Assembly: GCA_902789515.1 (NCBI GenBank)
Contig: CADAOK010000002.1
Span: 1 to 42,157 of the forward strand
Length of the DNA stretch: 42,157 bases
Direction of reading: 5' to 3'
Source: Oscillospiraceae bacterium
GTDB taxonomy: Bacteria; Bacillota; Clostridia; Saccharofermentanales; Saccharofermentanaceae
Shown here: one piece after another, positions 32,650-40,076 of the stretch
Layout of the letters: the number at the start of each line of letters is the position of its first letter
Position numbering within the stretch: position 1 is the first letter of the stretch
Notes under the pieces: model-generated
What the model was told of the DNA's origin: nothing
Seen by the model: only the letters and a program-made list of their open reading frames with translations
The model's database searches: none
Made by a program: the position numbers and the translations under genes

Positions 32650-32911
32650 GATGATTCGGAAATAGTACTCGGGGTCGCCGTTCAAAAGAGAGCCGCAGGC
32701 GGTGTGATTGCGGTTGAAAGGTGCCGAAGAATGGATCCGAAGACGGGCGGGCAGGAAATGGCCCGACGGGAACTCTTCCGTTATCAGCAGAGCGCGTTTG
32801 TTGGAACGCGAACCAGAGAGGATCGTCAGCTCAATAGACATCAGACGATCAAAACAGGTGGTACCGCAGTAATTTCTGTCCTGTGTCGCGAGTTGCGATG
32901 CGGGATTTTTT
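32650..32911 (+). promoter_or_regulatory. Tryptophan T-box riboswitch ahead of trpB2
   Basis: The 420-base gap between glmS and trpB2 is filled by this leader. Stem I base TTCGGA (32655-32660) pairs with TCCGAA (32735-32740). The specifier loop has AGTA on the 5' side and TGG-A on the 3' side, so the specifier codon is UGG (32732-32734), tryptophan. The upper stem carries an AGAG bulge and terminal loop GGCGGTGTGA. A stem III-like hairpin (CGCGTT/AACGCG) follows. The T-box core is AGGTGGTACCGC (32856-32867), whose UGGU can pair with the tRNA acceptor end. The competing terminator is CCTGTGTCGC/GCGATGCGGG (32880-32904) with ATTTTTT. Uncharged tRNA-Trp should therefore allow read-through. Confidence 0.93.
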
Positions 32912-32990
32912 ATTGCGACGGAAAACAAATATAACACAGCGGGTTTTCCGGCAGGCCAACATCTTGCCGCCAAGATGAAAGGAGGCCATT

Positions 32991-34358
32991 ATGGCTAAAG
33001 AACCTAAGAGGATATTTTTGACGGAAGACGAGATGCCGAAGCAGTGGTACAACGTGCGTGCGGACATGGTAAACAAGCCTGCACCCCTTATCCACCCGGG
33101 CACACACCAGCCCCTCAAGCTTGAGGACATTACACCCATCTTCTGCGAAGAACTCTGCAAGCAGGAGCTGGATAACGATACGAAGTATTTCGATATTCCG
33201 GAAGAAGTACTGGAGTTCTACAAGATCTTCAGACCTTCTCCCCTGATCCGTGCATACCAGCTCGAGGAAGCACTCGGAACACCCGCAAAGATCTACTATA
33301 AGTTCGAGGGTAACAACACTTCCGGTTCACACAAGCTGAACTCAGCTGCAGCTCAGGTCTACTACGCAAAGAAGCAGGGTCTGGATTCCATTACCACAGA
33401 GACAGGCGCAGGACAGTGGGGCACCGCTCTTGCAATGGCAAGCGCATTCTTCCACATCCCGCTCACGGTATACATGGTTAAGTGCTCTTATGAGCAGAAG
33501 CCTTTCCGTAAGTCCATCATCGAGTCTTTCGGTGCGGATATCATCCCTTCGCCTTCTGACACAACAGAAGTCGGAAGACAGATCCTTGCCAAGTTCCCCG
33601 GCACAGGCGGATCCCTCGGATGCGCTATCTCCGAGGCAGTCGAGAAGGCAACAACTTCAGGCAACAGCCGTTATGTTCTCGGTTCCGTTCTTAACCAGGT
33701 CCTTCTCCACCAGTCCATCATCGGTGAGGAAGCAAAGCTCCAGATGGAGAAGATCGGCAAGTATCCTGACATCGTTATCGGATGCGCAGGCGGCGGTTCC
33801 AACCTCGGCGGCATCATGTCAGCATTCATGAGAGACAAGCTCACAGGCGAGAAGGCTCCCGAGTTCATCGCAGTCGAGCCTGCATCCTGCCCTTCACTTA
33901 CAAGAGGAAGATTCGCTTATGATTTCTGCGACACAGGTCATGTCTGCCCTCTGAGCAAGATGTACACCCTTGGTTCAGAGTTCATGCCTTCGCCTTCACA
34001 CGCAGGCGGTCTGAGATATCACGGTATGTCTCCCATCATCTCACAGCTCTATCACGACGGTTACATCAGGGCTGTCGCAGTCGAGCAGACGAAAGTCTTC
34101 GAGGCAGCTACGCTCTTTGCCAAGACAGAGACCATCCTTCCCGCACCGGAGTCTTCACACGCTATCAGAGCAGCCATCGACGAGGCTCTCAAGTGCAAGG
34201 AGACCGGCGAGGAGAAGACGATCCTGTTCAACCTCACAGGTACGGGCTTCTTCGATATGACAGCTTATCAGGCATATCACGACGGCAAGATGAGCGACAC
34301 CATCCCGACAGACGAAGACCTCGAGAAGGGTTTCGCAACACTTCCGCAGGTAGACTAA
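32991..34358 (+). CDS. trpB2: Tryptophan synthase beta chain-like protein, TrpB2 type
   Basis: 455 residues, longer than TrpB1 (about 400) and typical of the TrpB2 group. The PLP lysine lies in SGSHKLNSA (Lys115); the catalytic ETGAGQWG, the phosphate loop GCAGGGSNLGG and the late PAPESSHAIRAA (Glu/Ser contacts) are present. TrpB2 condenses indole with serine; without trpA or other trp genes nearby, indole salvage is the likely job. Control by the upstream UGG T-box agrees with a role in tryptophan supply and supports the assignment. GGAGG lies six bases before the ATG. A strong terminator follows 25 bases after the stop, so the gene is monocistronic. Confidence 0.95.
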   Translation: MAKEPKRIFLTEDEMPKQWYNVRADMVNKPAPLIHPGTHQPLKLEDITPIFCEELCKQELDNDTKYFDIPEEVLEFYKIFRPSPLIRAYQLEEALGTPAKIYYKFEGNNTSGSHKLNSAAAQVYYAKKQGLDSITTETGAGQWGTALAMASAFFHIPLTVYMVKCSYEQKPFRKSIIESFGADIIPSPSDTTEVGRQILAKFPGTGGSLGCAISEAVEKATTSGNSRYVLGSVLNQVLLHQSIIGEEAKLQMEKIGKYPDIVIGCAGGGSNLGGIMSAFMRDKLTGEKAPEFIAVEPASCPSLTRGRFAYDFCDTGHVCPLSKMYTLGSEFMPSPSHAGGLRYHGMSPIISQLYHDGYIRAVAVEQTKVFEAATLFAKTETILPAPESSHAIRAAIDEALKCKETGEEKTILFNLTGTGFFDMTAYQAYHDGKMSDTIPTDEDLEKGFATLPQVD

Positions 34359-34382
34359 GGTCAAGTTTATAATTCCAAATGC

Positions 34383-34413
34383 AAAGGCCCCCGGGAACAA
34401 TCCGGGGGCCTTT
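34383..34413. terminator. Bidirectional terminator between trpB2 and the STAS gene
   Basis: 12-bp perfect stem AAAGGCCCCCGG / CCGGGGGCCTTT around a 7-base loop, with short T/A runs on both sides. It separates the convergent ends of trpB2 and the STAS gene. Confidence 0.92.
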
Positions 34414-34435
34414 ATACTGCAAATCAAAGCAAGTC

Positions 34436-34735
34436 TTACTCGACTGTGAGGATGTCAGAGAATCCCGTTACCTCGAAGATCTCTTTTACCATGTCGGATA
34501 CGCCCGTAAGCTTCATCTCGCCCTGCTGGTTCATAGTCTTCTGCGCATTGAGAAGGACTCTCAGTCCCGCAGACGAAATGTATTCCACGTCAGTAAAATC
34601 AAAATCCAATTCCTTGATCCCATCGAGGTTCTTTCCCAGTTCCGACTCAAGCTCAGGAGCGGTATTCGTATCCAAACGTCCTACAAGCTTAACCATCAGT
34701 TTCTCACCCTCAGATTGCCAATCGATCTTAAGCAT
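34436..34735 (-). CDS. STAS-domain anti-sigma factor antagonist
   Basis: 99 residues, a complete stand-alone STAS fold: LMVKLVGRLDTNTAPELESE at the start, KELDFDFTDVEYISSAGLRV with the Ser54/Ser55 pair at the usual phosphorylation position, then a helix and the closing VTGFSDIL. Proteins of this type (SpoIIAA/RsbV family) bind anti-sigma kinases unless phosphorylated. No partner kinase or sigma gene lies next to it, so the pathway cannot be read from the context; the two sigma loci in this window are of the ECF type and not obvious partners. GGAGG lies nine bases before the ATG. Confidence 0.93.
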   Translation of the reverse strand: MLKIDWQSEGEKLMVKLVGRLDTNTAPELESELGKNLDGIKELDFDFTDVEYISSAGLRVLLNAQKTMNQQGEMKLTGVSDMVKEIFEVTGFSDILTVE

Positions 34736-34842
34736 TGAGTATCACCTCCATATCTCGAATGATTGACTATGATAAACCTAATAATCAGGTATGCTACATT
34801 CCTATATAAATAAATATCGGTTGGCAGTCACTTAAAAATCTA

Positions 34843-34861
34843 TCAAAAATGCACTTTTTGA
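34843..34861. repeat. Perfect short palindrome between STAS and phosphoesterase genes
   Basis: TCAAAAATGCACTTTTTGA: seven-base perfect arms around a five-base centre, 13 bases past the phosphoesterase stop. It could act as a weak, AT-rich terminator on the minus strand (ATAGATTTTT follows) or as an operator for the STAS gene about 110 bases away. Confidence 0.4.
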
Positions 34862-34873
34862 GTCAAAGATACT

Positions 34874-35485
34874 TTACACTCTGCCCCTGGAGTCAAATTC
34901 GAACGTGTATTTCTCGTAAGCGTTGATGATCTTCGTGCTGCCGTGCTCCGTTAAGCGCTCGACTTTCCTGCCGTAGTTCATGTGCACATGCCCGTGGACC
35001 ATGTACTGCGGCTTGAACTTGTCTAAGAACGTGTTGAAGCATTCGAAACCCCTGTGCGGGAGATCATCCATATCCCCATGTCCTCTTGCCGGCGCGTGCG
35101 TCACGAAAATATCTATCCCCTTTGCACGGAGCAGTCTCGGCGAGGACTTGATGAGCCTTGCGCGCATCTCGTTCTCAGTGTACTGGAACCTGGCATTCGG
35201 GTTATAACGCATGGATCCGCCAAGACCGAATATCTTTACGCCGTTATGGACATATACCTTCTCGTCGATGCATATGCATCCCTCCGGAGGTCTTTCAACA
35301 TACTTGGCATCGTGGTTGCCCGTAACATACAGGAGCGGACATTTGGCGAAAGTAACGAGGAACGAGAGGTATTCTGACGGCAGATCCCCTGCGGAGATTA
35401 TGAGGTCGATATCGTCGAGCCTTCCCTTCTTGTAGAAGTCCCAGAGATACTTGCTCGGTTCGTCTGCTATCGCCAGTATCTTCAT
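34874..35485 (-). CDS. Calcineurin-like metallophosphoesterase
   Basis: 203 residues. The motifs SAGDLPSEYL, VTGNHDAKYV, VTHAPARGHGD and VHGHVHMNYG correspond to the metal-binding GD, GNHD, H and GHxH motifs. The first motif (DxH) reads IADEPSKY, so the usual first His is missing (Asp kept). The family includes phosphodiesterases and phosphatases for nucleotides and for lipid or protein substrates; the target is unknown. It overlaps the preceding ParB-like/BMP fusion gene by four bases, indicating joint translation with that cytoplasmic sensor-like protein. Confidence 0.88.
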   Translation of the reverse strand: MKILAIADEPSKYLWDFYKKGRLDDIDLIISAGDLPSEYLSFLVTFAKCPLLYVTGNHDAKYVERPPEGCICIDEKVYVHNGVKIFGLGGSMRYNPNARFQYTENEMRARLIKSSPRLLRAKGIDIFVTHAPARGHGDMDDLPHRGFECFNTFLDKFKPQYMVHGHVHMNYGRKVERLTEHGSTKIINAYEKYTFEFDSRGRV

Positions 35486-37503
35486 TCTTTGGTCTCTTCC
35501 TTCTCTTCGCTGTCGGCAGCCTCCTGCACTTCCTGTACGGTATCAGGGACCTGTTCCTGCGTTCCGAATTCAGACTGAGCCTTGAGTATGATGCGTCCTG
35601 ATTCGTTCAGCTCGGATATGTCGGGTATCGTACCTACTATGTTGGATACGAGCTGGTTCATCTTGATGAGTTCGGAAGGCGACGGTGCCTCTCCTTCGGT
35701 TCCGAATGACGATCCGTCCTGCATGGTAAGCACGCCTTCGAACGGGTGGAACGATTCGGAATAGATCTGACGCTTCATCGCACTCACGAGCTTGGTCACG
35801 CCCGATGGAAGATTGCTGACCGTAACGAGATCCAGGATGCCGCTGGAGATGCCCCACCAGTAGTTGACGGCGGAGTTTTTCGATGCGCCTGCAGCTGTCT
35901 CCCAGTTGCCCTGCAGGTAGTCCCTGATGATCCTCTCGTAGAACTTGCCCCAGTGCCATACGGGCGACGCAAGCGTGACGGGATCGCCGTCCGCAACGGA
36001 GTACAGACCGTAACGGTAATTCGGGTCTCCCAGACGGATGATGTCATAACCGGAGACGACGGAGATTCCGTGCTCGGCGACCATATCCTCAAGAGGCTGT
36101 CCGTTCTCAGCGCCTTTCCAATTCAGGTATATCTCTGCTCTCGGGTTTGTCATTGTCGCACCGATCGCAAAAGCATTTATGTTGGCAATGGAACCGAATC
36201 CCGGATAGTTGGCAGCATATGCGATCCTGTTGTTATCCGCGATCGCTCCCGCGATGATGCCGGAGAGGAACTTGGCCTCATACATACGTCCGTAGTAAGT
36301 CCTCAGGGACATGTACGGATATCCGACGGAACAGTTAAGGATCCTTACCTCGGGGTGCTTCACTGTGGCACGCAGGCTCTCCGGAAGATGCGCCGGGCTC
36401 GTCGTAAACACGATGTGCGGTTTGGTCGCGATAACCTTCTCAAGGAGCGACTCAAGATCCTCCGGACGTTCTTCAAGCACATATGCTTCCGTCTGTATCC
36501 TGCTGCCGAAAGCCTTCTCCAATGCTATCCTTCCGAGCTCATGCGCATAAGACCATCCGGAATTCTCGATGCCTCTGTCGTAAATGAACGCCACCTTGAG
36601 GGTGGAGCTGTTCGTAAGGCTTACGAACCTCGAGAAGAGAGTCGCAATCGAGTTGTTCTCTTCGGGCTGAAGTGCGACAGATTCATCCACGGCTTCGCTT
36701 CCCGCGATCTGCGAGAACTCGACCTTGATCTTGTCGACATCGGCCTTCATCTCGGTATCGAGCTTGCTTTGTATCTCTTCGTAAGAATAGAGTGACAGAT
36801 AGAAAAGGAATGCGTCGCCTGCGGTGATCGAGATATTGTCGTCCGTGTTCTTGTTGAACAGCCTCTCGAATCTGAAGAACGCCGACGAGAAGTTGATCCT
36901 GTCGTCGTCTGTCCATTTCTCGCCCTTGGTCTTGCCCACAGCCTCGGTAAGCCTGTCGAAGCTTCCGAGCTTGGTAAAGTATATGTAGTTGATGCGGCTG
37001 TCATTATAGAAGTCCAGGAACTCATAGTACAGCTTGGTATCGTTTGTATCGTCCGGGTAAGGCAGCACTCTTATGACGTTACCGTCGATCGAATCGCCGC
37101 CGAAATACTTCAGCACGCTGACACGCTTGTTGCCCTCGAGGACATAGAACTTGTTCAGGTATTCATATGCGACAATGGGGTCGCCGATGCCCTGGTCCAA
37201 GTGGTAATTGACTACGCCTCTCCACTTGCATCCGAACTCGGAATCCTTATCCATCAGCGGCATGAAATTATCCGCAAATCCGGTCTGGCGTCCTTCTGTC
37301 TTGGTGCCCACTATCCTGTCCAGCGGGATCTTTACGAGTCCCAGCCTTACTTCCTGCTTAACCTTTACATGATCAAGGATCCTGTCGAGCGAAGGCAGGT
37401 AAGGGCTTCGGCCTTCTGAGACCGCCTTGTTGTAGGCTTTGCGGCCGCGCTTAAGCGCGTCCTCGTATTCCAGTATTCTCGGGTTTGTAAGATAGTCTGT
37501 CAT
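35482..37503 (-). CDS. Cytoplasmic fusion of ParB-like and BMP/PnrA-type substrate-binding domains
   Basis: 673 residues. Residues about 50-150 resemble a ParB/sulfiredoxin-type domain (GLVKIPLDRIVGT, NKFYVLEGNKRVSVLKYFG), followed by a helical region (150-300). Residues about 310-600 match BMP/PnrA nucleoside-binding lipoproteins: VAFIYDRGIENSGWSYAHEL, VFTTSPAHLPESL, FLSGIIAGAIADNNRIAYAA and NINAFAIGATMTNPRAEIYL. No signal peptide or lipobox is present, so the ligand-binding domain should be inside the cell, acting as a sensor rather than as a transporter component; no permease genes are nearby. The tail is Glu-rich. It overlaps the phosphoesterase gene by four bases. A weak AAGG precedes the ATG. 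Confidence 0.8.
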   Translation of the reverse strand: MTDYLTNPRILEYEDALKRGRKAYNKAVSEGRSPYLPSLDRILDHVKVKQEVRLGLVKIPLDRIVGTKTEGRQTGFADNFMPLMDKDSEFGCKWRGVVNYHLDQGIGDPIVAYEYLNKFYVLEGNKRVSVLKYFGGDSIDGNVIRVLPYPDDTNDTKLYYEFLDFYNDSRINYIYFTKLGSFDRLTEAVGKTKGEKWTDDDRINFSSAFFRFERLFNKNTDDNISITAGDAFLFYLSLYSYEEIQSKLDTEMKADVDKIKVEFSQIAGSEAVDESVALQPEENNSIATLFSRFVSLTNSSTLKVAFIYDRGIENSGWSYAHELGRIALEKAFGSRIQTEAYVLEERPEDLESLLEKVIATKPHIVFTTSPAHLPESLRATVKHPEVRILNCSVGYPYMSLRTYYGRMYEAKFLSGIIAGAIADNNRIAYAANYPGFGSIANINAFAIGATMTNPRAEIYLNWKGAENGQPLEDMVAEHGISVVSGYDIIRLGDPNYRYGLYSVADGDPVTLASPVWHWGKFYERIIRDYLQGNWETAAGASKNSAVNYWWGISSGILDLVTVSNLPSGVTKLVSAMKRQIYSESFHPFEGVLTMQDGSSFGTEGEAPSPSELIKMNQLVSNIVGTIPDISELNESGRIILKAQSEFGTQEQVPDTVQEVQEAADSEEKEETKE

Positions 37504-37594
37504 GCCTTAAATATACAATGAGCCCTGTGATAATTCGTGCCTAATTTTGAGGCAAAACATGCTGTTTTTTGGTGCGTGTTGCAAAAAAGCGGCT

Positions 37595-39934
37595 TTATGC
37601 TATCCCGGCCAACATAAGGACGAGTCTGACCAGCAGCGCGACGATCCAGGCAAGTGTACACTGCCAGAGGACCACTCCGAGAGCCCATCTGGCTCCGAGC
37701 TCGCGCTTTATCGAAGCTATCGCGGCAACGCAGGGGGCATACAGAAGGCTGAACACGAGCATCGTGCACGCACCTGCCGTGGTAAGGACATTCGCTATGC
37801 CCTGCTCGCCGAAAAGCACCTGCAGCGTGGATACGACACTCTCCTTTGCCATAAAGCCGGAGATGAGTGCGGTAATGAGCCTCCAGTCACCGAGCCCGAT
37901 CGGTCTGAACACCGGAACAAGAAGTCCCGCGATCAATGCCATGATGCTCGAACCGGAATCGTCGACCAGATTAAGTGTTAAGTCGAAGCTCTGCATGAAC
38001 CAAACTACGATGGTCGCGATGAGGATGACCGAGAACGCCTTCTGAAGGAAGTCTTTGGCTTTCTCCCACATAAGCTGGATTGTTGACCTGATGCTCGGCA
38101 GTCTGTAGTTCGGAAGTTCCATGACAAACGGTGCGGCTTCGCCCTTGAAGAGGACTCTCTTATAAACAAATGCGATAAGTATTCCGACGATGATGCTGAA
38201 CAGATAAAGACCCGTCATGACCAGTCCTCCCTGCTTCGGGAAGAATGCACTTACGAAGAATGCATAGATCGGAAGCTTGGCAGTACAGCTCATAAACGGA
38301 GTAAGTATTATGGTCATCTTACGGTCTCTGTCAGAAGGCAGCGTCCTTGTCGACATGACAGCCGGGACAGTGCATCCGAATCCGATAAGAAGCGGCACGA
38401 TAGACCTTCCGGACAGACCGATCTTACGCAGCAGTTTGTCCATGAAGAACGCGATGCGTGCGATGTATCCGGAATCCTCCAGCAGTGACAGGAAGAAAAA
38501 CATCGTGACGACTATCGGCATAAAGCTCAGCACTGATCCGACACCCGAGAATATACCGTCGGTAATGAGACCGTGAATGATCGGGTTAACACCGACATCG
38601 GTCATCCAGGCATCAACCACTTCACTTACCCAGGTAATACCCATATCCATGAGATCCTGAAGGAACGCACCGATAACATTGAATGTGAGGAAGAAGACGA
38701 GTGCCATTACCGCTACGAAGATCGGGATGGCTGTGAACCTGCCGGTCAGTATCCTGTCTATCTTCTGAGACCTCAGGTGCTCCTTGCTCTCGCGGGGCTT
38801 GGTAACGCACTTGCCGGTAAGCTGCATGATGTATGCAAATCTCATGTCAGCGACAGCGGCCGCCGGATCTAAGCCCGACTCCTGTTCCGTCTTGACCCTG
38901 ATGTGCTCGAGGAGATCTTTCTCGTTGTCATCAAGACCTATCTTTGTAAGGATGAGTTCGTCGCCTTCAAGCGCTTTGCATGCGGCAAATCTTAAAGGCA
39001 GCCCGTTCTTCTTTGCCTTCTCTTCGATGAGATGCTCAACTGCGTGAATTGAGCTGTGTACCGCGCTGTCAGGCGAGCACAGATCCTGCTCTACCGGCTT
39101 CTCGCAGTATTTCGCGATGTGAAGGGCATGCGAGATGAGCTCATCTATACCCTGGTTCTTGGCGGCACTGATGGGAACAACAGGAACTCCGAGGATCTGC
39201 TCCATCCTGTTGATGTCGACAGAACCGCCGTTGCCGGTAAGTTCGTCCATCATGTTGAGTGCGACGACCACGGGACGCTCGGTCTCGAGCAGCTGCATCG
39301 TCAGGTAGAGGTTGCGTTCTATGTTGGTCGAATCAACGATGTTGATGATGGCATCAGGTTTATCGTCCAGCACGAAATCCCTGGAGACGATCTCCTCGCT
39401 CGAGTAAGGCGACATCGAATAGATGCCGGGAAGGTCCGTAATTACTGTATTCGGATGGCCTATGATCGCACCGTCCTTGCGGTCGACCGTAACACCCGGG
39501 AAATTGCCCACATGCTGGTTGGAGCCGGTCAGACGGTTGAACAGGGTGGTCTTGCCGCTGTTCTGATTGCCCACCAGCGCGAAAGACAGAGTGTGGTCAT
39601 CCGGCAGCGGGCACTCGTGTTTCTTGTCGTGATGGATGCCGGGCTCACCGAGATTCGGATGTACGACCTTGACCTTGAGCTTCTCTGTTACGCTCTCTTC
39701 CGCATCGGCATCAGCCTGCATTACCGCGATCTTCTCCGCGTCGTCCAGCCTTAGGGAGAGTTCATATCCGTGGATCCTTACCTCGACCGGGTCACCCATC
39801 GGCGCGAACTTGACTATAGTGATCTTAGCGCCCGGGATAATACCCATGTCCAGAAAGTGCTGGCGGAGTGCGCCCGAGCCCCCTACCGATTCAACTATGC
39901 AGCTCTGCCCTGCTTTGAGTTCTCTTAAAGTCAT
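37595..39934 (-). CDS. feoB: FeoA-FeoB fusion ferrous iron transporter
   Basis: 779 residues. An N-terminal FeoA-like SH3 domain (about 1-75: LRELKAGQSCIVESVGG, FLDMGIIPGAKI, GYELSLRLDDA) is joined by a His/Asp-containing linker (HHDKKHECPLPDDH) to FeoB. The G domain has G1 GNQNSGKTT (122-130), G3 DLPG, G4 NMMD and G5 SAAKNQG. The membrane part (about 400-779) has two Gate segments (GCTVPAVMSTRTL and GACTMLVFSLLYAPCVAAI with the conserved Cys). It imports Fe2+ with GTP hydrolysis. The ATG at 39934 (AGGGA five bases ahead) fits the FeoA start; a TTG at 39952 is less likely. Two copies of a GTTAG-N6-CTAAC palindrome lie upstream and may mediate metal control. Confidence 0.97.
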   Translation of the reverse strand: MTLRELKAGQSCIVESVGGSGALRQHFLDMGIIPGAKITIVKFAPMGDPVEVRIHGYELSLRLDDAEKIAVMQADADAEESVTEKLKVKVVHPNLGEPGIHHDKKHECPLPDDHTLSFALVGNQNSGKTTLFNRLTGSNQHVGNFPGVTVDRKDGAIIGHPNTVITDLPGIYSMSPYSSEEIVSRDFVLDDKPDAIINIVDSTNIERNLYLTMQLLETERPVVVALNMMDELTGNGGSVDINRMEQILGVPVVPISAAKNQGIDELISHALHIAKYCEKPVEQDLCSPDSAVHSSIHAVEHLIEEKAKKNGLPLRFAACKALEGDELILTKIGLDDNEKDLLEHIRVKTEQESGLDPAAAVADMRFAYIMQLTGKCVTKPRESKEHLRSQKIDRILTGRFTAIPIFVAVMALVFFLTFNVIGAFLQDLMDMGITWVSEVVDAWMTDVGVNPIIHGLITDGIFSGVGSVLSFMPIVVTMFFFLSLLEDSGYIARIAFFMDKLLRKIGLSGRSIVPLLIGFGCTVPAVMSTRTLPSDRDRKMTIILTPFMSCTAKLPIYAFFVSAFFPKQGGLVMTGLYLFSIIVGILIAFVYKRVLFKGEAAPFVMELPNYRLPSIRSTIQLMWEKAKDFLQKAFSVILIATIVVWFMQSFDLTLNLVDDSGSSIMALIAGLLVPVFRPIGLGDWRLITALISGFMAKESVVSTLQVLFGEQGIANVLTTAGACTMLVFSLLYAPCVAAIASIKRELGARWALGVVLWQCTLAWIVALLVRLVLMLAGIA

Positions 39935-39969
39935 AGTATTCCCTGAGTCCAATTATTTATTCCGACCTC

Positions 39970-39998
39970 ATTATATACTCCGGGACATATAAACGAAA
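39970..39998 (-). promoter_or_regulatory. Candidate promoter of feoAB
   Basis: Minus-strand TATAAT (39975-39970), preceded at 17 bases by a weak TTTCGT (39998-39993). The leader would be about 30 bases. The first palindrome (40005-40020) abuts the -35 region. Confidence 0.4.
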
Positions 39999-40029
39999 TC
40001 GGCAGTTAGTATAAACTAACCGCCGATTT
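39996..40029. repeat. Hairpin containing first GTTAG-N6-CTAAC palindrome
   Basis: AAATCGGC / GCCGATTT arms (8 bp) enclose GTTAGTATAAACTAAC (40005-40020). The structure could be the transcription terminator of the xylanase gene, whose stop lies 48 bases away (minus-strand U-run weak: ATTTCGTTTAT). The inner palindrome may also be a protein-binding site in front of feoAB. Confidence 0.6.
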
Positions 40030-40049
40030 TCCACCGTTGTTTTTGTTTT

Positions 40050-40065
40050 GTTAGCACAAACTAAC
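40050..40065. repeat. Second GTTAG-N6-CTAAC palindrome
   Basis: GTTAGCACAAACTAAC matches the first copy at 14 of 16 positions, 45 bases away. Both lie in the 142-base gap between feoAB and the xylanase gene. The GTTAG/CTAAC arms recall DtxR-family boxes, but the centre is not a known consensus. Confidence 0.55.
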
Positions 40066-40076
40066 TTTGTCTGATA

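Noticed and set aside
35746-36795. 349-codon open frame on the plus strand
   Set aside because: Lies fully antisense to the ParB-like/BMP fusion gene, is rich in Arg, His and Asp without any domain pattern, and has no ribosome binding site. It is a shadow of the high-GC codon pattern.
35482-37503. ABC transporter nucleoside uptake system
   Set aside because: No signal peptide or lipobox on the BMP protein, and no ATPase or permease gene in the neighbourhood.
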